DNA from: Daphnia carinata | Lineage: Eukaryota > Arthropoda > Branchiopoda > Diplostraca > Daphniidae | Direction: 5' to 3' | Assembly (NCBI RefSeq): GCF_022539665.2 | Contig: NC_081335.1 | Coordinates: 620,001-684,000 of the forward strand | DNA: 64,000 bases | Part shown: one piece after another, positions 22,643-34,591 of the stretch | Numbering within the stretch: the stretch's first letter is position 1 | Layout: each line of letters opens with the position of its first letter | The notes under the pieces: model-generated | Databases searched by the model: none | What the model saw: the letters and a program-made list of their open reading frames with translations, nothing else | What the model was told of the DNA's origin: nothing | Made by a program: the position numbers and the translations under genes

Positions 22643-25600
22643 ACCTCGTTGAAAGACGAGTAGATTAAAAAAAAAAAAAAGGTTTGATTTAATTAAAAAA
22701 TCAAATAATTTAATAATTTTAAAAAACAAAATACGAACCAAATAAAAAAAGGATCTTCTTGAATTGGGTTTAGGTATTCAACTGAAGGAGATGAGACTTG
22801 TCCCTTTGGGAGATATACTCAAAGTGATGAAATTCGACGTTGCAGACATCTGGCATCCAGAGGTTTTATTTTACATACGTGTCCAGGGCCAGAGAAAAAA
22901 AAAAAAAAAAAGGTAACAAAAATATTTTTATGAAAATGTAAATGTCTGGCTTAGTTGTCACACCTCACACGCATAAATGCAGCGAGTGTCGTAACGCAAG
23001 CCATGATACATAGAAATGTGTTGCGTGAGTCGATCTAGGACGGCTTTCGGTGTGTCGCTAAACCAACTGTGTTTTTCTCTCTTTTATTCGTGTGTGTATG
23101 TGTTTGGTGGTTTTAGGGGACAGTGAAAACTTGCGTTCAACCGCGGCGTGAAAAATCCTCCTTGAACAAAGTCGCGTGTTATTGCGCAAAAACAATCTGA
23201 TTTTGAAGAGCGCAATCATTGTTTGTTGAAAGATCCGGGCTCTTAGGGTCTAATCATTTTTTTTTTTGCATCGAGTAGGACCGGTTGTGTGTTATTTCAG
23301 CCTTCCCTAGGGCGTCGTTCGTGATGGCCTACAAAGACGCCTCGTGTTTTTTGGCCCCGCGTCTTTGATTGGAGAATTCTCCAAAGAGCGTGTCAATATT
23401 GACAAATGCATTGGTGATTTTTTTTTTAGCGTTTGGGAGGGGGGGGGGCATACGTCAAAAGAAAAGGAGGGGTTAGACAGGAAGCCGGATGCAATTTTCA
23501 TTCACTTTTGACAGGCTTTTTCCATAGACTTCCTTTTTGTTTCTAAGCTTCTCTCTGTTGATTTTTTTGTTAGCATTTACCGCCCTCCCCCATGCGTCAG
23601 AGTGAGGTGATGGCGAGGGAGGGGGAGTGACGGAACAAGTCCGTCTCTCACGCAGACACACGTGTCAACATCGTTTTTAACGCTATTTTACTACTGCAAT
23701 TAACCACCGTGAACCTACTCCTCTTTGTGTTTTGATTTTTTTCAAATGTTTACAACCTGTCTAAAACGAAGCAATTTGTCCGATGCGTCCCTCCTAGGAA
23801 ATCAATGTTTTTACCTTTCAGTTCTTTTTTTAACAATTTGATTTGATTGCGTCATCATTTCAAAAATATTTCCGTTTGTTTCAGGGGAAAATGCGTGCGA
23901 GTGGTGCGCATTGATGGGTGCTAAAAACCTTGCTCCCTCATTCGAAAAAAAGTTTTTCAGGAGAGAGGAGGGTCGAGGGCCTTAGTCGCCTTTGCTGGCC
24001 CGTCTTGTACTCTTTAGACGCCAACGGGAAAAAGTGGGGGTTGGGTTGTTGGGAACACACAGGAGGGGCTGCGGGACAGCGATCGATACCTTGTTAACAA
24101 ATACGAGACGCGACGCTGTGCGATGAGGAGGGAGACTCCCTTTCTGCCATGTCAGAAAATTCATAACGAACACAAAAAAATATAAAAATCAAATAACAAA
24201 ATAAAAAATAAAAAAAAATAGGAGGGTGTCCCTGGCCGCCGCCATGATGCGTACTCTTGTTGTTCCACAACATTCGCGAGGATTTTCACGTCTGTCCTAG
24301 AGATGGAACAACCCCCTCCCCCCCTGTTCTCTCGCAATCGATAAGTTTTGTGTGTGATGCATCTCCCCGCCAGGGTCTTTTTGCTTGATTCAATACTAGA
24401 CCGAGACGCGCGCCTTTTCGATCTCTCTGCCATCCGAAAAAAAAGGCTCGCCGGATGCAGTAGCAGCCTCTCATTTTCCAATCGATCTCTTTGTAGTATA
24501 TAGCCCATGTTTATTGTCGTACATCTTGCGTGTGTATATAAGGCATCGCTTTCTTTTTTTTTTTTTTTTCATAGTGCGTTAGGCTTGACATTTCCGTCGC
24601 TATGTGGAAAGGAAATGCTTGTATATATGTATATGTGCGTCGTCGTTGTTTGCTTAGGGAAACGAAAAGCAGGAGGGAGCAAATGTTGTTGTTTTTATTG
24701 TTTATTCGCACAAGAAGAAAACGACTTTTTGCCGAGCAAACGTGTTGACCTTTTTTTCTTCTCGAGATTTGAAAAAGCCTTTCAAAAAGGAAGACGCAAG
24801 GAAAACACTGGGGCGGATGATCTTTACTTTTGGGCGTCGATCGATTTTCATTTTATTTTATTTTTTTTTATCTAACTTCTGTTTATTTCATTTTCTTTTC
24901 TTTTTTTTAATAGTCTTCTCCACCACAGTGCAAATCTATAAATCATAACTGTGACTGACTTTGGGTGGGATAATCTTTCCTTCTTTTTTCCCGTTTGAAT
25001 CCGGAGAAATATGATTATGAAACACACGTCATTCTCTTCTTTCTTTCTCTCTCTTTCACTGACAGTTATAGGCGAGGCTATATATTTTTGCTTCTCCGTT
25101 TGGACTATCTTTCCGCCAATCCCCCCATTTATTACGTCAGATTTTTCTTCCGCCTGAATTTCTTTTATTTCCTTGGCTCCCTATTCCCCCAAGATATTCT
25201 AGAAGAGTCACAAGTGTATATGCTAGTTTATTCTCCTACCATGAGCGACGCCATCTGGAGCGTCTCGACGCCGCTGAGATTACATTCACCCCTCCGCAGC
25301 GCCAGGGCTTCCCCTTTTTTTTCTTTTTTTTCTTTTTTATAATATAGTACACAGTAATTGAACTAATCAAGTCCCCACTGCTATGCACGAACCTTGGAAC
25401 AAGCCTACTCTTTGGCTTTTTTTTCCTTTAAAAAGAAAAGGATCCAATCCCGCTGAGCTTCCACTTATTGTAGAGGCGCTCGCTAATGACCCTCAACATC
25501 CCCGTGTTGATTGATTTTCGCAATGAAAAAAGTTTAAAGGGAAAGGAAGTCAAAATTTTAAATTGATGATCGCAATAATGATGTAAAGTTCAACTTGTAA

Positions 25601-25694
25601 AATTCTGCTGGGCGATATGGCGTCAGCGTCTTATGATAAGAAATTCGTGCTGATAAGGTCCGTTTTTTGTTTCGTGCGTTTAAGACAGAACGAC
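22643..25694. other. Long gene-free divergent intergenic region
   Basis: Lies between the 5' ends of the aminopeptidase gene (minus) and the GH31-like gene (plus). It is rich in homopolymer runs and polypyrimidine tracts. Open frames here are mostly Phe/Ser/Lys translations of such tracts. Regulatory sequences for both genes are expected, but I could not define sites. Confidence 0.5.
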
Positions 25695-28600
25695 ATGGCG
25701 TTTTGGAAAAAGTGGACGCAAGAAGTTTGGTTCGGTCCCAAGGAAAGCGATGACGTCGTTGTCCAACAGCCATCGCAGCCAAAGAAAAAGAAGAAAGCGA
25801 AGAAAACGAAAGTAGTCCAGCAAGAAGATTACGGGGAAGCTGCCGACGATGCACCGATTCCAAAAACAAGTAAACATTTTTTATTTTTTTTTACGTTTGA
25901 AACCATGTTACGCAATAATCGATGTGACGTCATTCGATTGTTATGTCAGCACCGACAGTCAGGGATTATTTGCTGCTGGATAGCCGGATCCGCATTTTTT
26001 ACGTGGTCGTATTGTGCGTTCTGCTTGGCCTTATCTTCCCGACAGCCATCAGTTATTACCTGGGCGAGTATCAAGCCGACCTGGGTAATTGCAACACACC
26101 AACGCAAAATAGGTAATTGAATTTGGGCTCTCGTACGCAGATAACTCCCCTCCCTACTATCTACTGCGGTTTTTTTATTATTTGACGTCCACTTCAAACA
26201 GATTCCTCATTTTTCAATTTTCCTTTCGTCATCATTCCCCCTTCAGTTTTATTCCACGTCCAATAATAAAAAAGAAGAAAGGGATCGATCGATGACAGCC
26301 TAAGCTTATGATCCATTTTACGGATGAGTAGTCCCTTTGAAACGATCTTTCCCCCCTTTCTTCGTAATGACGACGAAGATCCCTGTAAAAACTGTCGTGG
26401 ACAAAAAGAATCAATTTAAAAACATTTTCTCAGATTCGAGTGCATGTCGGGGTCGTCTGTTGCGCTGACGCAGTCCAGTTGCGAAGCTGCTGGATGTTGC
26501 TGGGACTCGGGATCTGGAACACCTAAATGTTATCACAACAATCCCACCAGGTACACCTACAAGGTGGACGATATTGTGCAAGAGTCGGATCACAAGATCA
26601 TTGTCGACGTCAGTCCCGAACGTCGCCAGACGGACATGTTCGGCAACACGATGTCGGCCGCAAGGATCATCGTTAGGGCCGTCAACCGCGATCATCTCAT
26701 CGTTCAGATGATCAAACCCGGCCAATACGAGGACACGTTCCGCTTGATGACGCAAGACGAGCAGACGCCATTCAGCCAAACGGATTTCCAAGTCAGCGTT
26801 TCGATGGAGAAGAGGAAATCTTTTGCTGTCGTCGTCAGACGGGCCAGCACGGGTGACGTGCTATTCGACACGTCTTACGGCCCGTTGGCCATCACTGACG
26901 AGTACGTCGAAATGTCCACCACCGTGCCCAGCGAGTACATTTACGGGCTCGGTCAGGGCGAACGAAGACAATCGTTCAAGCGCAATTTCGTTAATTACGG
27001 AAAAACGGCGTTGTACAATCGACACGGAGCCGATAGTTATCATCCGTTTTTTATGGCCGCCAGCCCGGCCAGCGGCTTGTTTCACGGCGTGTTCTGGGAT
27101 AATTCTTATCCGCTGGAAGTGCAGTTTTCACCCGTTCCGGCTGTTTCGTTTAGATCCATGGGCGGTAGTGGAGTGTTTCACGTTTTGGCCGGACCGACTC
27201 CGTCGGCTCTTTCGCATCAATTCACGCGTGACATTATCGGACTGCCCAATCCGTTGCCGCCATTCTGGTCCTTGGGTTTCCACTTGTGTCGCGAGAACGA
27301 CGATCCGACAGCTGGACGAAAAACGCTGGAACAAATGCTTGCGTCGGATATTAATTTCGATTCGGATTGCATCGATTTGCGATTATCCGGACCTGGAATG
27401 GGCGCCGTCGATCAGCAGACCTTCCCCCAGGCTGCGGATGATCGCCAATGGCTTCGAAATGTAGGCAAGAAATTTATATTAGCACAACCACCGCACGTGC
27501 TGGACATTGACCAGTTCCCCGGCAATTCCTGGATCCTCCGCAATCGAGCGGTCAACAGCTCGACGGACGAAGATTACGAGACGGGACTTCGTTTCGAAAC
27601 AGCCGTCCATTACCCGAGTTATCCTTTGGCCAGCGATCTGTTGGACTTGTACGATTCGATGCTGCAGCCGGACGGATTAAATTTGATCGACAATTGGCCG
27701 TCCAACGAGAACAAATCGATGTGTATGGAGACTGATCGTCCGAGAGGTTTCACTCCGGAACGTGTCCGTTCCAGCATGACCAACAACACGATTTGCCTTG
27801 ACGCTTTCCATCCGAACCAACAACTGGAACACGTTGCTGTTCACAATTATTACGGCATCCAGCACTTGAAAGCCTTGATGGATCAGGCGTACGGTTATCC
27901 TTTTCTCTACTTGAACCGGGCATCCGCTCTAGGTAATCTTGGACGCGCTGGATATCCCGGCGATGACTACACTGCTAACTGGGCTTCCATGAAAATGGCT
28001 CTTGTCCAGGTATTTAATCCTTTTTTTTTTTTTTTTTTTTTCCTACCGGGTTTGGCTAAGTTCCTATTTGGATAGGATCCAAAAGCAACGCCTTCCATTT
28101 TCTTGTAGTTTCATTTGTTTTGTTTTTATTTTGTTTTTTAGGTAATGGAAATGGGCCTGTTTGGAGTGTCGTTATCCGGCTCGCCCATCTGCGGAGTGTA
28201 CAACAGTAGCGCCGTCATCGACAACTTGGCGGAAGTTAAAGAGGAGCAGTTGTGCACACGTTGGTATCAGATGGGATTGCTCTTACCATTTGCCCATTCA
28301 ATGACCAAGTTAAATCACCGCGCTCGTTCACCAGTAGACTGGTCCGTGAACACGCAAAGGATCTTGGCCGCTTACATCCAGCACCGTTACAGACTACTGT
28401 CTTATTATTATACTCTTTTATACGAGGTGAAATCAAATTAAAATGTTTCCATTTTCAAAAGTAATTCTTTAACAACGTGTTGTCATTTTTACAGGCCAGC
28501 GTGCAAGGAACGCCAGTAGTACGTCCGCTGTGGTACCAATTCCCGCGTGATAATCAAACCTATCTATTGAGTGAGCAGTTTATGATCGGCGGGAGTCTTA

Positions 28601-29372
28601 TGGTTTGCCCCGTTATGGTGCAAGACGATACAGAAACCAGCATCCCCATCACGATTTATTTCCCGGCCGGCACTTGGTTAGTGAACATTGAATAATGCCT
28701 GCATTATATTTGCTCTGGCCAGTGCGTGCATCTCTTTTTTATTGGCCGATTTCGTTGTTTTTTTACTACTATTCGTTTAAAGGTACGACTATTACACTGG
28801 AGACTGGATTCATTCGGGTGATGGAGAGAAAACGATCGTCACAACCGGACTCAATCATCTCAACATGTTTATCCTGAACGGTTCCGTTTTCACGACGCAG
28901 GTACGGCAGAACTTGTGCAAGTTCTTTTGTAATCATTTGAGACAATCTTCGTCGCTCTATGTCGTTAGTTATACTGACCATCAAACGTGTTTTATAGGAG
29001 CCGGGATCTTCTGCTGAACAGACGCGTTTGAATCCTTACACGGTGACGGTTGCTTTCCCGATCTCGTCCAATGTTACAGGATGGCTCTACGTCGACGATG
29101 GAAAGGGGCTCGAAAAACCCGCTCACGATTGGATTCGATTCATTTTCACTAGCGATACGTTCACGATGGAGAGAGTTAATTTTGAATTTTCAGGTTCAAA
29201 CGACATTTCAACTCTCGTTAATCGTGTACGCATATTGGGTTTGGAGTTAAAGCCTGAACAAGTCCCTCCCAAAGCCAGCTATAACGCTTACACAAGAATT
29301 CTTGAATTCAATGAGCTCAACTTTAATTGGCATGATAGCGATACCTATAGTTTAACATTTATCAATCCGTAA
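25695..29372 (+). CDS. Membrane-anchored trefoil/GH31-family protein, probably catalytically inactive
   Basis: Seven exons (25695-25869, 25950-26112, 26434-28009, 28142-28426, 28495-28676, 28783-28900, 28998-29372) give 957 residues. The protein has a Lys-rich cytoplasmic tail, one helix (FYVVVLCVLLGLIFPTAIS), a P-type trefoil with paired cysteines (SSCEAAGCCWD), then a GH31 alpha-glucosidase-like fold (YIYGLGQGERR, SLGFHLCR, GLFGVSLSGSPICG). Relatives such as sucrase-isomaltase are digestive alpha-glucosidases. The nucleophile motif WIDMNEPSN is replaced by NLIDNWPSN, GADICGF by GSPICGV, and the DIDYM block by CIDLRLS. The GD of the acid/base loop remains (YPGDDYTANW). I infer a non-catalytic or altered role. 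An in-frame ATG at 25617 is a less likely start. Confidence 0.85.
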
Positions 29373-29663
29373 ATCTTATATATTTTTTTTAATAATCTAT
29401 TCTTTGATTTTTGCGTTTTTTTTTATTTCTGTAAAATTGTAGTGTAAAAAAAACTCGTAAATAAAAAATTATCTTGTTATCGTTTGGATTTTGAGGTATT
29501 ATGACCACCACTATTTAACTTAACATTAGCCTTTGTTTTCGGAAAAAGTGAGAGAGCAACACGTGGTCGCGAGCTTTGAATCTGGATTTTGAAACTTTCG
29601 GTCTTCGGTGGATTAGCTATAGGATTGAAAATGGTTAGCACGACAACTCATTAAAACAATGTT
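29373..29663. other. 3' flank of the GH31-like gene
   Basis: T-rich 3' UTR with a probable poly(A) signal AATAAA near 29459. No gene. Confidence 0.4.
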
Positions 29664-31700
29664 ATGTTAGACGATGAAGACGCTCAAGATAATGGAAAAT
29701 CGAAAATACCTCGTCAAAGAAGCGTGGAAGCGTCCTCAAGTACGTTCTGTTTTTCTTGTCCAAACACTAATGGCTGATTCATCGTTTTTTTACCATCGAG
29801 TTTGAAAACGAAGAAAAGACAAAAAAAAACATTTTTTTTTTACCCATCAGAAGGTTTGTTTTTTAGCTGTGATATTTCAGTTAAACAGAAACATCAAGAG
29901 CTTTCCGGATGTCCTTTGATTAGGAAACACAGTGAGAAATAATACATAAAGTTTCTCTTGATCAACATGGAAATAATTTTTAAAAGAAATAGCAACTTAA
30001 CAGTTTCAACACTGTTGACGGAACAAATAAATTAAGTAAGTGCAGAGTCAGTGGCTGTGAAGTCCCCCTGTCTAATGAAAACTATCTATTACATCTAGGA
30101 AGCCATTCCAGGAAATAACATCAGTGTTATTACAACATTTTATCTATACGAGGTATGTCAATACTGATTCATTTTAAAGAATTTCAGGAATTAAAACTCG
30201 TTCAGCCAACCCAACATTTCTTCAAAAACTTGGCAGAAGTTTGTCGTGATCTGGTAGTTCCATGATGATATAGCTCTTTTTTGGGATGGTATAGAGACAT
30301 TTCATAATTGTTTCAGTTTCAACCATGCTTATTTTTTAAAAGCAAAAAGCTACATATTTTTTATGCTTGAAAAATATAACTTGGGAACTACCTCCTTGTT
30401 CACTTCTTTATGTGACATGCACCTGGTTTGTACTATTTCAAGTGCCCTAAATTTTCTGTAATTCAATAACAATTTGTTTGATTATTGTAGAAAAAATCGA
30501 ACCTGATCATCAGTAACCATCCCTCATGACCCTGGGGTTACACGAAACAACGGCGCCATTCGGAGTTAGATTGCCGCTCAACTCGCCCTTTATGGCGTCC
30601 CTTTCAACAGCAATCGTTCTGGATTCCTTCAGATTCTTCAACTATAAGAATTATTCGTCCACATTCCGAATCAACTGTACGCTAGTAAAAGGAAGTAAAA
30701 CTACCTCGTACGTTCCATGTTTACTATTGGTTGAGAATAACTCTACAGCAGCTGAATAATCGTCTTAATCTACGTCATTCATATCGCGTCAAACCCTTTA
30801 GAATGCAGGCAACCGGCCTATGTCACCATATCAGTTTTTGGAAACTTCAGCAGCTGTTCAATTTCCCTTGAGCTTCCAAGAAAGTGCTCTAGAAAAACAG
30901 TAGGGGCATTTTACTACTAGCGACGTCCAACAACTGGAACCCCTTTGGAAAGCAAACTTTTGGAATTATACAGTCCAGATCGATCCCTTCGGAATGTTTG
31001 CTGCGCCTTTAACTTTCATCCCTAAGAGATACAGACCTCTGGAAACGATCACTCAATTGCAATTTCAGATGGTCATGTAATTTTTCAAAATAACGCCCTT
31101 TATCACACATCCGACTGGGTCTAGACTACAGTTATCTTCATAGAAAACAAAAATATGGTTTGGTTGAGGAGAGGAAATTTTACATTACTTTTTTTTGGTA
31201 CCAATTGCTTTAGGAACGCATCGTGAAGCATCCCAGCATAATGGAGTGGGGAATTGAAAACCTGAAACTGGATACTACAACTATAATTGATTCAGCTATG
31301 AATCACATTTTTCAGGTAATAAATGAAATCTGTGGTAAATAGTCAGCCTTTTGCTAGAAAAATTTGCACCGACAAAAACAACAGCCCTCTTAATTCAACG
31401 CCCAGTAGACTCACTCACTCTTTTTTTTCCTTTTTTGATCAAAGACAACAAAAAGGAAACAAAATAAATAAACTAATAAAATAAACAGTATTTCTGCCAT
31501 TTTTCCTGCGTTGTATCCAGCTTTTTATTGGGGCACTTGCTTCGTGTGGTCACCCCTGGCCGTAAGTTATTGCGTTGCGGGCATTAACACCCTCGTTTCC
31601 TTTAACACTCCCGTTTTTTTGGCCAAACTAATTAAAGCTTTGCATCGAGTCAAAAGGAAAAATACGTCTTTCCTACAACGAAAATTGGATAAAATGGTAC
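29664..31700 (+). other. Probable multi-exon gene or gene remnant, not resolved
   Basis: Several segments read like exons but I could not join them into one model. A start-like exon (29664-29739, MLDDEDAQDNGKSKIPRQRS) ends at a good donor and joins in phase to 29881 onward (KQKHQELSGCPLIRKH). A cysteine/histidine segment near 30030-30110 (KCRVSGCEVPLSNENYLLHL) resembles the C2HC or C2H2 finger style. Later frames include 30526-30759, a segment near 30930-31078 (WNYTVQIDPFGMFAAPLTF), 31214-31315, and a helix-rich frame at 31511-31705. Stops between these may mark introns or decay. I do not recognise the product. Confidence 0.35.
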
Positions 31701-32149
31701 GTTAATTTACGATGGAATAATCATCAGCAGTTATCTTACTGCTTATCAAGGAATCCTGATGTTACAACATACAAAACCGTAAACAAGTGGCATCATTGTA
31801 GTTGTCAGCAATTGTTACGTCGGCCAACGACAATTTTTTGTTTCTTTTTTTTTTTACGATTGCAAATCTTATTCTTGTAAATTACTTCACTTTAAAAAAA
31901 AAAAAAGCTGTAATGTTTTTCTTTACATCCTAAATACCTGATCATCTGCCTCACGTTTTGTGAAGAAAAAAAAGACAAAAATTGAAGCGTAAGTTCTACA
32001 TCATTTTAGGTTTTAGTACCGCCATAAGCAAAGCAGGATAAAGTTCATTGGTCTTCCCTCTCCAAAGATCGCACGTGTTTTAAACTCAGTGCTTCGATGA
32101 AAATTGTGCTTGTTCACTTTACACTTCTGAGATTATCTTTCGATGGAAA

Positions 32150-33994
32150 ATGTCTGGTAAAATACCATAATCAAGTTATTTCTCCAAAAATCATGTACGG
32201 AATTTATTTCTTAATACCCCTAGATTCTCCTTCATCCGTAATCAAACCAACTAAAAGCAATAGCAGGAAATCTCACTCAGATTTTAGCATTCTATCTCCA
32301 TTGTTGAAAGAACCTTTCAAAAAAGGTAAAGAATTTAAATATATCCATTCCATGCCAAAAAGATGTGAAAACTGCCATGGAAACATTATGCAGGTTGGAA
32401 ACGTGAAGTTGTGTATAGAGCCATTGTTGGCAATGAAAGGAGAACTTTGTGTGATGTATACTATTACACACCAGATGGGAAGAAGCTCAGATCTGGACGA
32501 GAAGTTTCAGATTATTGTAAGTTAGTTTTAATACTCAACAAAGCTAGTTTGTTTTTAGTTTACTCTATTATTTTTTTTTCTTTTTTCCCAAGTGAACAAA
32601 ACAAAGAGCTCTTTTACAACAGAAAATTTCACATTCTGCAAGGAACCTATTGGTATGGATGTTAAACACGAAGTTTTGCGTTTTTCCAGGTCAAAAACAT
32701 GTCAAGTAGGTTTATTGATGTCCTCGAAGGAATGAAATTAAAGGCTGCTAACTTGAGCACTGATCAAAATATGCTGCTTAGGATGGAGAAGCAAACAAAA
32801 AGGCTTTACTCAGCAATAATGGAATAATACGGACCGGTCCCAAAAGAGTTTTACAGCGCAGTTACCAAAAAGATGACGATGAAGAAGCGTTAACAGGCAA
32901 AGAGACCACTTCGAAGTCTAGTGCCCCAGCAATTGACGATGATAAAACCACCTCCAAGCGCCACTGTAAATAGCATTTTTACAATTTTGGTGCGTCTGTA
33001 ATGGGTACGTTTTAATTGGTAATAGATACCAGACTTCGAAACATCCCCAAAACGTTGCATTCATCCGACATAACCTTAACTCTGCATAACTCAAACTCTA
33101 AATCCGATAGTGGCTATACGTCTGGACAAAGTAATGTTGAAGAAAGACTTAAATCACCGACAGCCTTACCAAAACAGATTTGTAATTGTTGATGAAGGTT
33201 TCATTTTTTAAAGAATTGTATTAACGTTAGAACTGATAATAGATAAAACAAAAACAGAATCTCCGGCGCAGCAGTCATTGGTCCCGATTCTGGAGTCGCC
33301 CGAAATGCTGCGTGAACCACAATCACACAATTTACCTCTTATTGCTCTCCTTCCATGTGGAACGACCTTGGTCATTTCAGATTCGCAAACTCTAACGATT
33401 AGTTCTACAAGCATCAACTCAAGTACTACTCCAGTGAGAAGAAGTGAAACGCTTTTACCGAAAATTTCGCTACCAGCTGTTACCGGCCTATCCGAATCAG
33501 TTGGTTTATCATCTGTAGCTTCACTGAGTCCCTATGCAGCTACATCCTTGAACACTACAACATTCGAAAATCGTGCAAAATCAATTCCAGGTAACACTCC
33601 GATTCGCCGAAGTTTGTTACCGAAGACAGATGGATTCGCGATTCCTCGTTTTCCACTAGCTTATGAAGGCCAGGTATCACTAGCCCCATTTGGAACTGTA
33701 TATCGTGAGCGGTCGTATTGGATTAGTATGGGTCAAGCATTAATCGAAGAAGGATTGCAGAGGGCTATGCTTTCCCATCCTTACCGAACAAGTGGCACGA
33801 TAGAGGAACATCCTGTTCGTGCGACGCGGAAGAAAAGTGTTCCCAAAAGATTTCAAGATGTTATAAGATCTTCATCACCAACACCTGTTGTCCGGTTGGC
33901 GTGTAAAGATTATTTTGCATTTCGTAAACAACGTCGTCAACAACAACTCTTTGACCAACCTCCGGCCATGGGAAGCAGTACTACAAACAATTAA
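32150..33994 (+). CDS. Methyl-CpG-binding-domain (MBD) protein
   Basis: Seven exons (32150-32156, 32224-32325, 32394-32516, 32593-32705, 32782-32965, 33026-33181, 33243-33994) with consistent phases give 478 residues. The first coding exon is only seven bases (MSD...). The MBD spans about residues 36-95: KKGWKREVVYRAI, DVYYYTPDGKKLRSGREV, then FTTENFTFCKEPIG. The rest is Ser/Thr/Pro-rich and looks disordered. It ends with a basic segment (RATRKKSVPKRF) and LACKDYFAFRKQRRQQQ. MBD proteins bind DNA, often methylated CpG, and recruit chromatin complexes. The hydrophobic-aromatic DVYYYTP form is closer to the MBD-R2/BAZ2/SETDB1 style than to MBD2/3. Which orthologue, and whether it binds methylated DNA, I cannot say. 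Confidence 0.75.
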
Positions 33995-34591
33995 TCACCA
34001 GCAACTAGCAGCCATGTTACAAAAAGCTCGACAAAGAAAATCAAGCATCATCAATTCAAGCTGAAACGGCGATAGAAAAGCTTTCTAATCTCTTGTGGCT
34101 AGTTCCTAATCCAAACATTCTGGATGCTACTACCTAAGCCGCATCTTTTACCCAGATTCGCAAGACAGGAACCATTCTGTGCTACTCCCAATGCCTGTTC
34201 GTAAACGAAGTCAGCAATCATACTATTAAAACAACAACTTGACGCAGCACATTCTTCTGGCAAGGCATTTGAAAAGCTACCGGTACACGCTCTGTATCTA
34301 TCCCACATTGTTTTCCATTTTTATCATTGTGTATCGACAAACAAAGTTATTTTCAATTTAGCCGTTTTTGAGACATACTTCTGGACTAATCTGCGTGCTT
34401 ATTTTTATTTTATTTCATGTGTTTTTTTTTTTGTTTTGTTATTTTTGTTTTGTGTGTGTGTGTGTTTTTTACACTACTTCATTTTTTTGTACCTACGCTA
34501 TTCTTTTAACAAACTGAGGACGACAAATATCTAGAGATAGAAGGGGAACAATTTCCGTGTATCACAGGACAAAGATTCATTTAATCTAATC
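33995..34591. other. Intergenic
   Basis: 3' flank of the MBD gene, with T-rich and (GT)n tracts near 34431-34470. No supported gene. Confidence 0.4.

Noticed and set aside
25617-25694. Upstream in-frame ATG for the GH31-like protein
   Set aside because: Would add a Phe/Arg-rich stretch before the Lys-rich tail with no signal or homology support; the ATG at 25695 has a better context and fits a type II membrane protein.
30500-31705. An envelope-like or retroelement origin for the hydrophobic frames
   Set aside because: No fusion-peptide, protease, polymerase or repeat ends seen; the impression rested only on hydrophobic composition.
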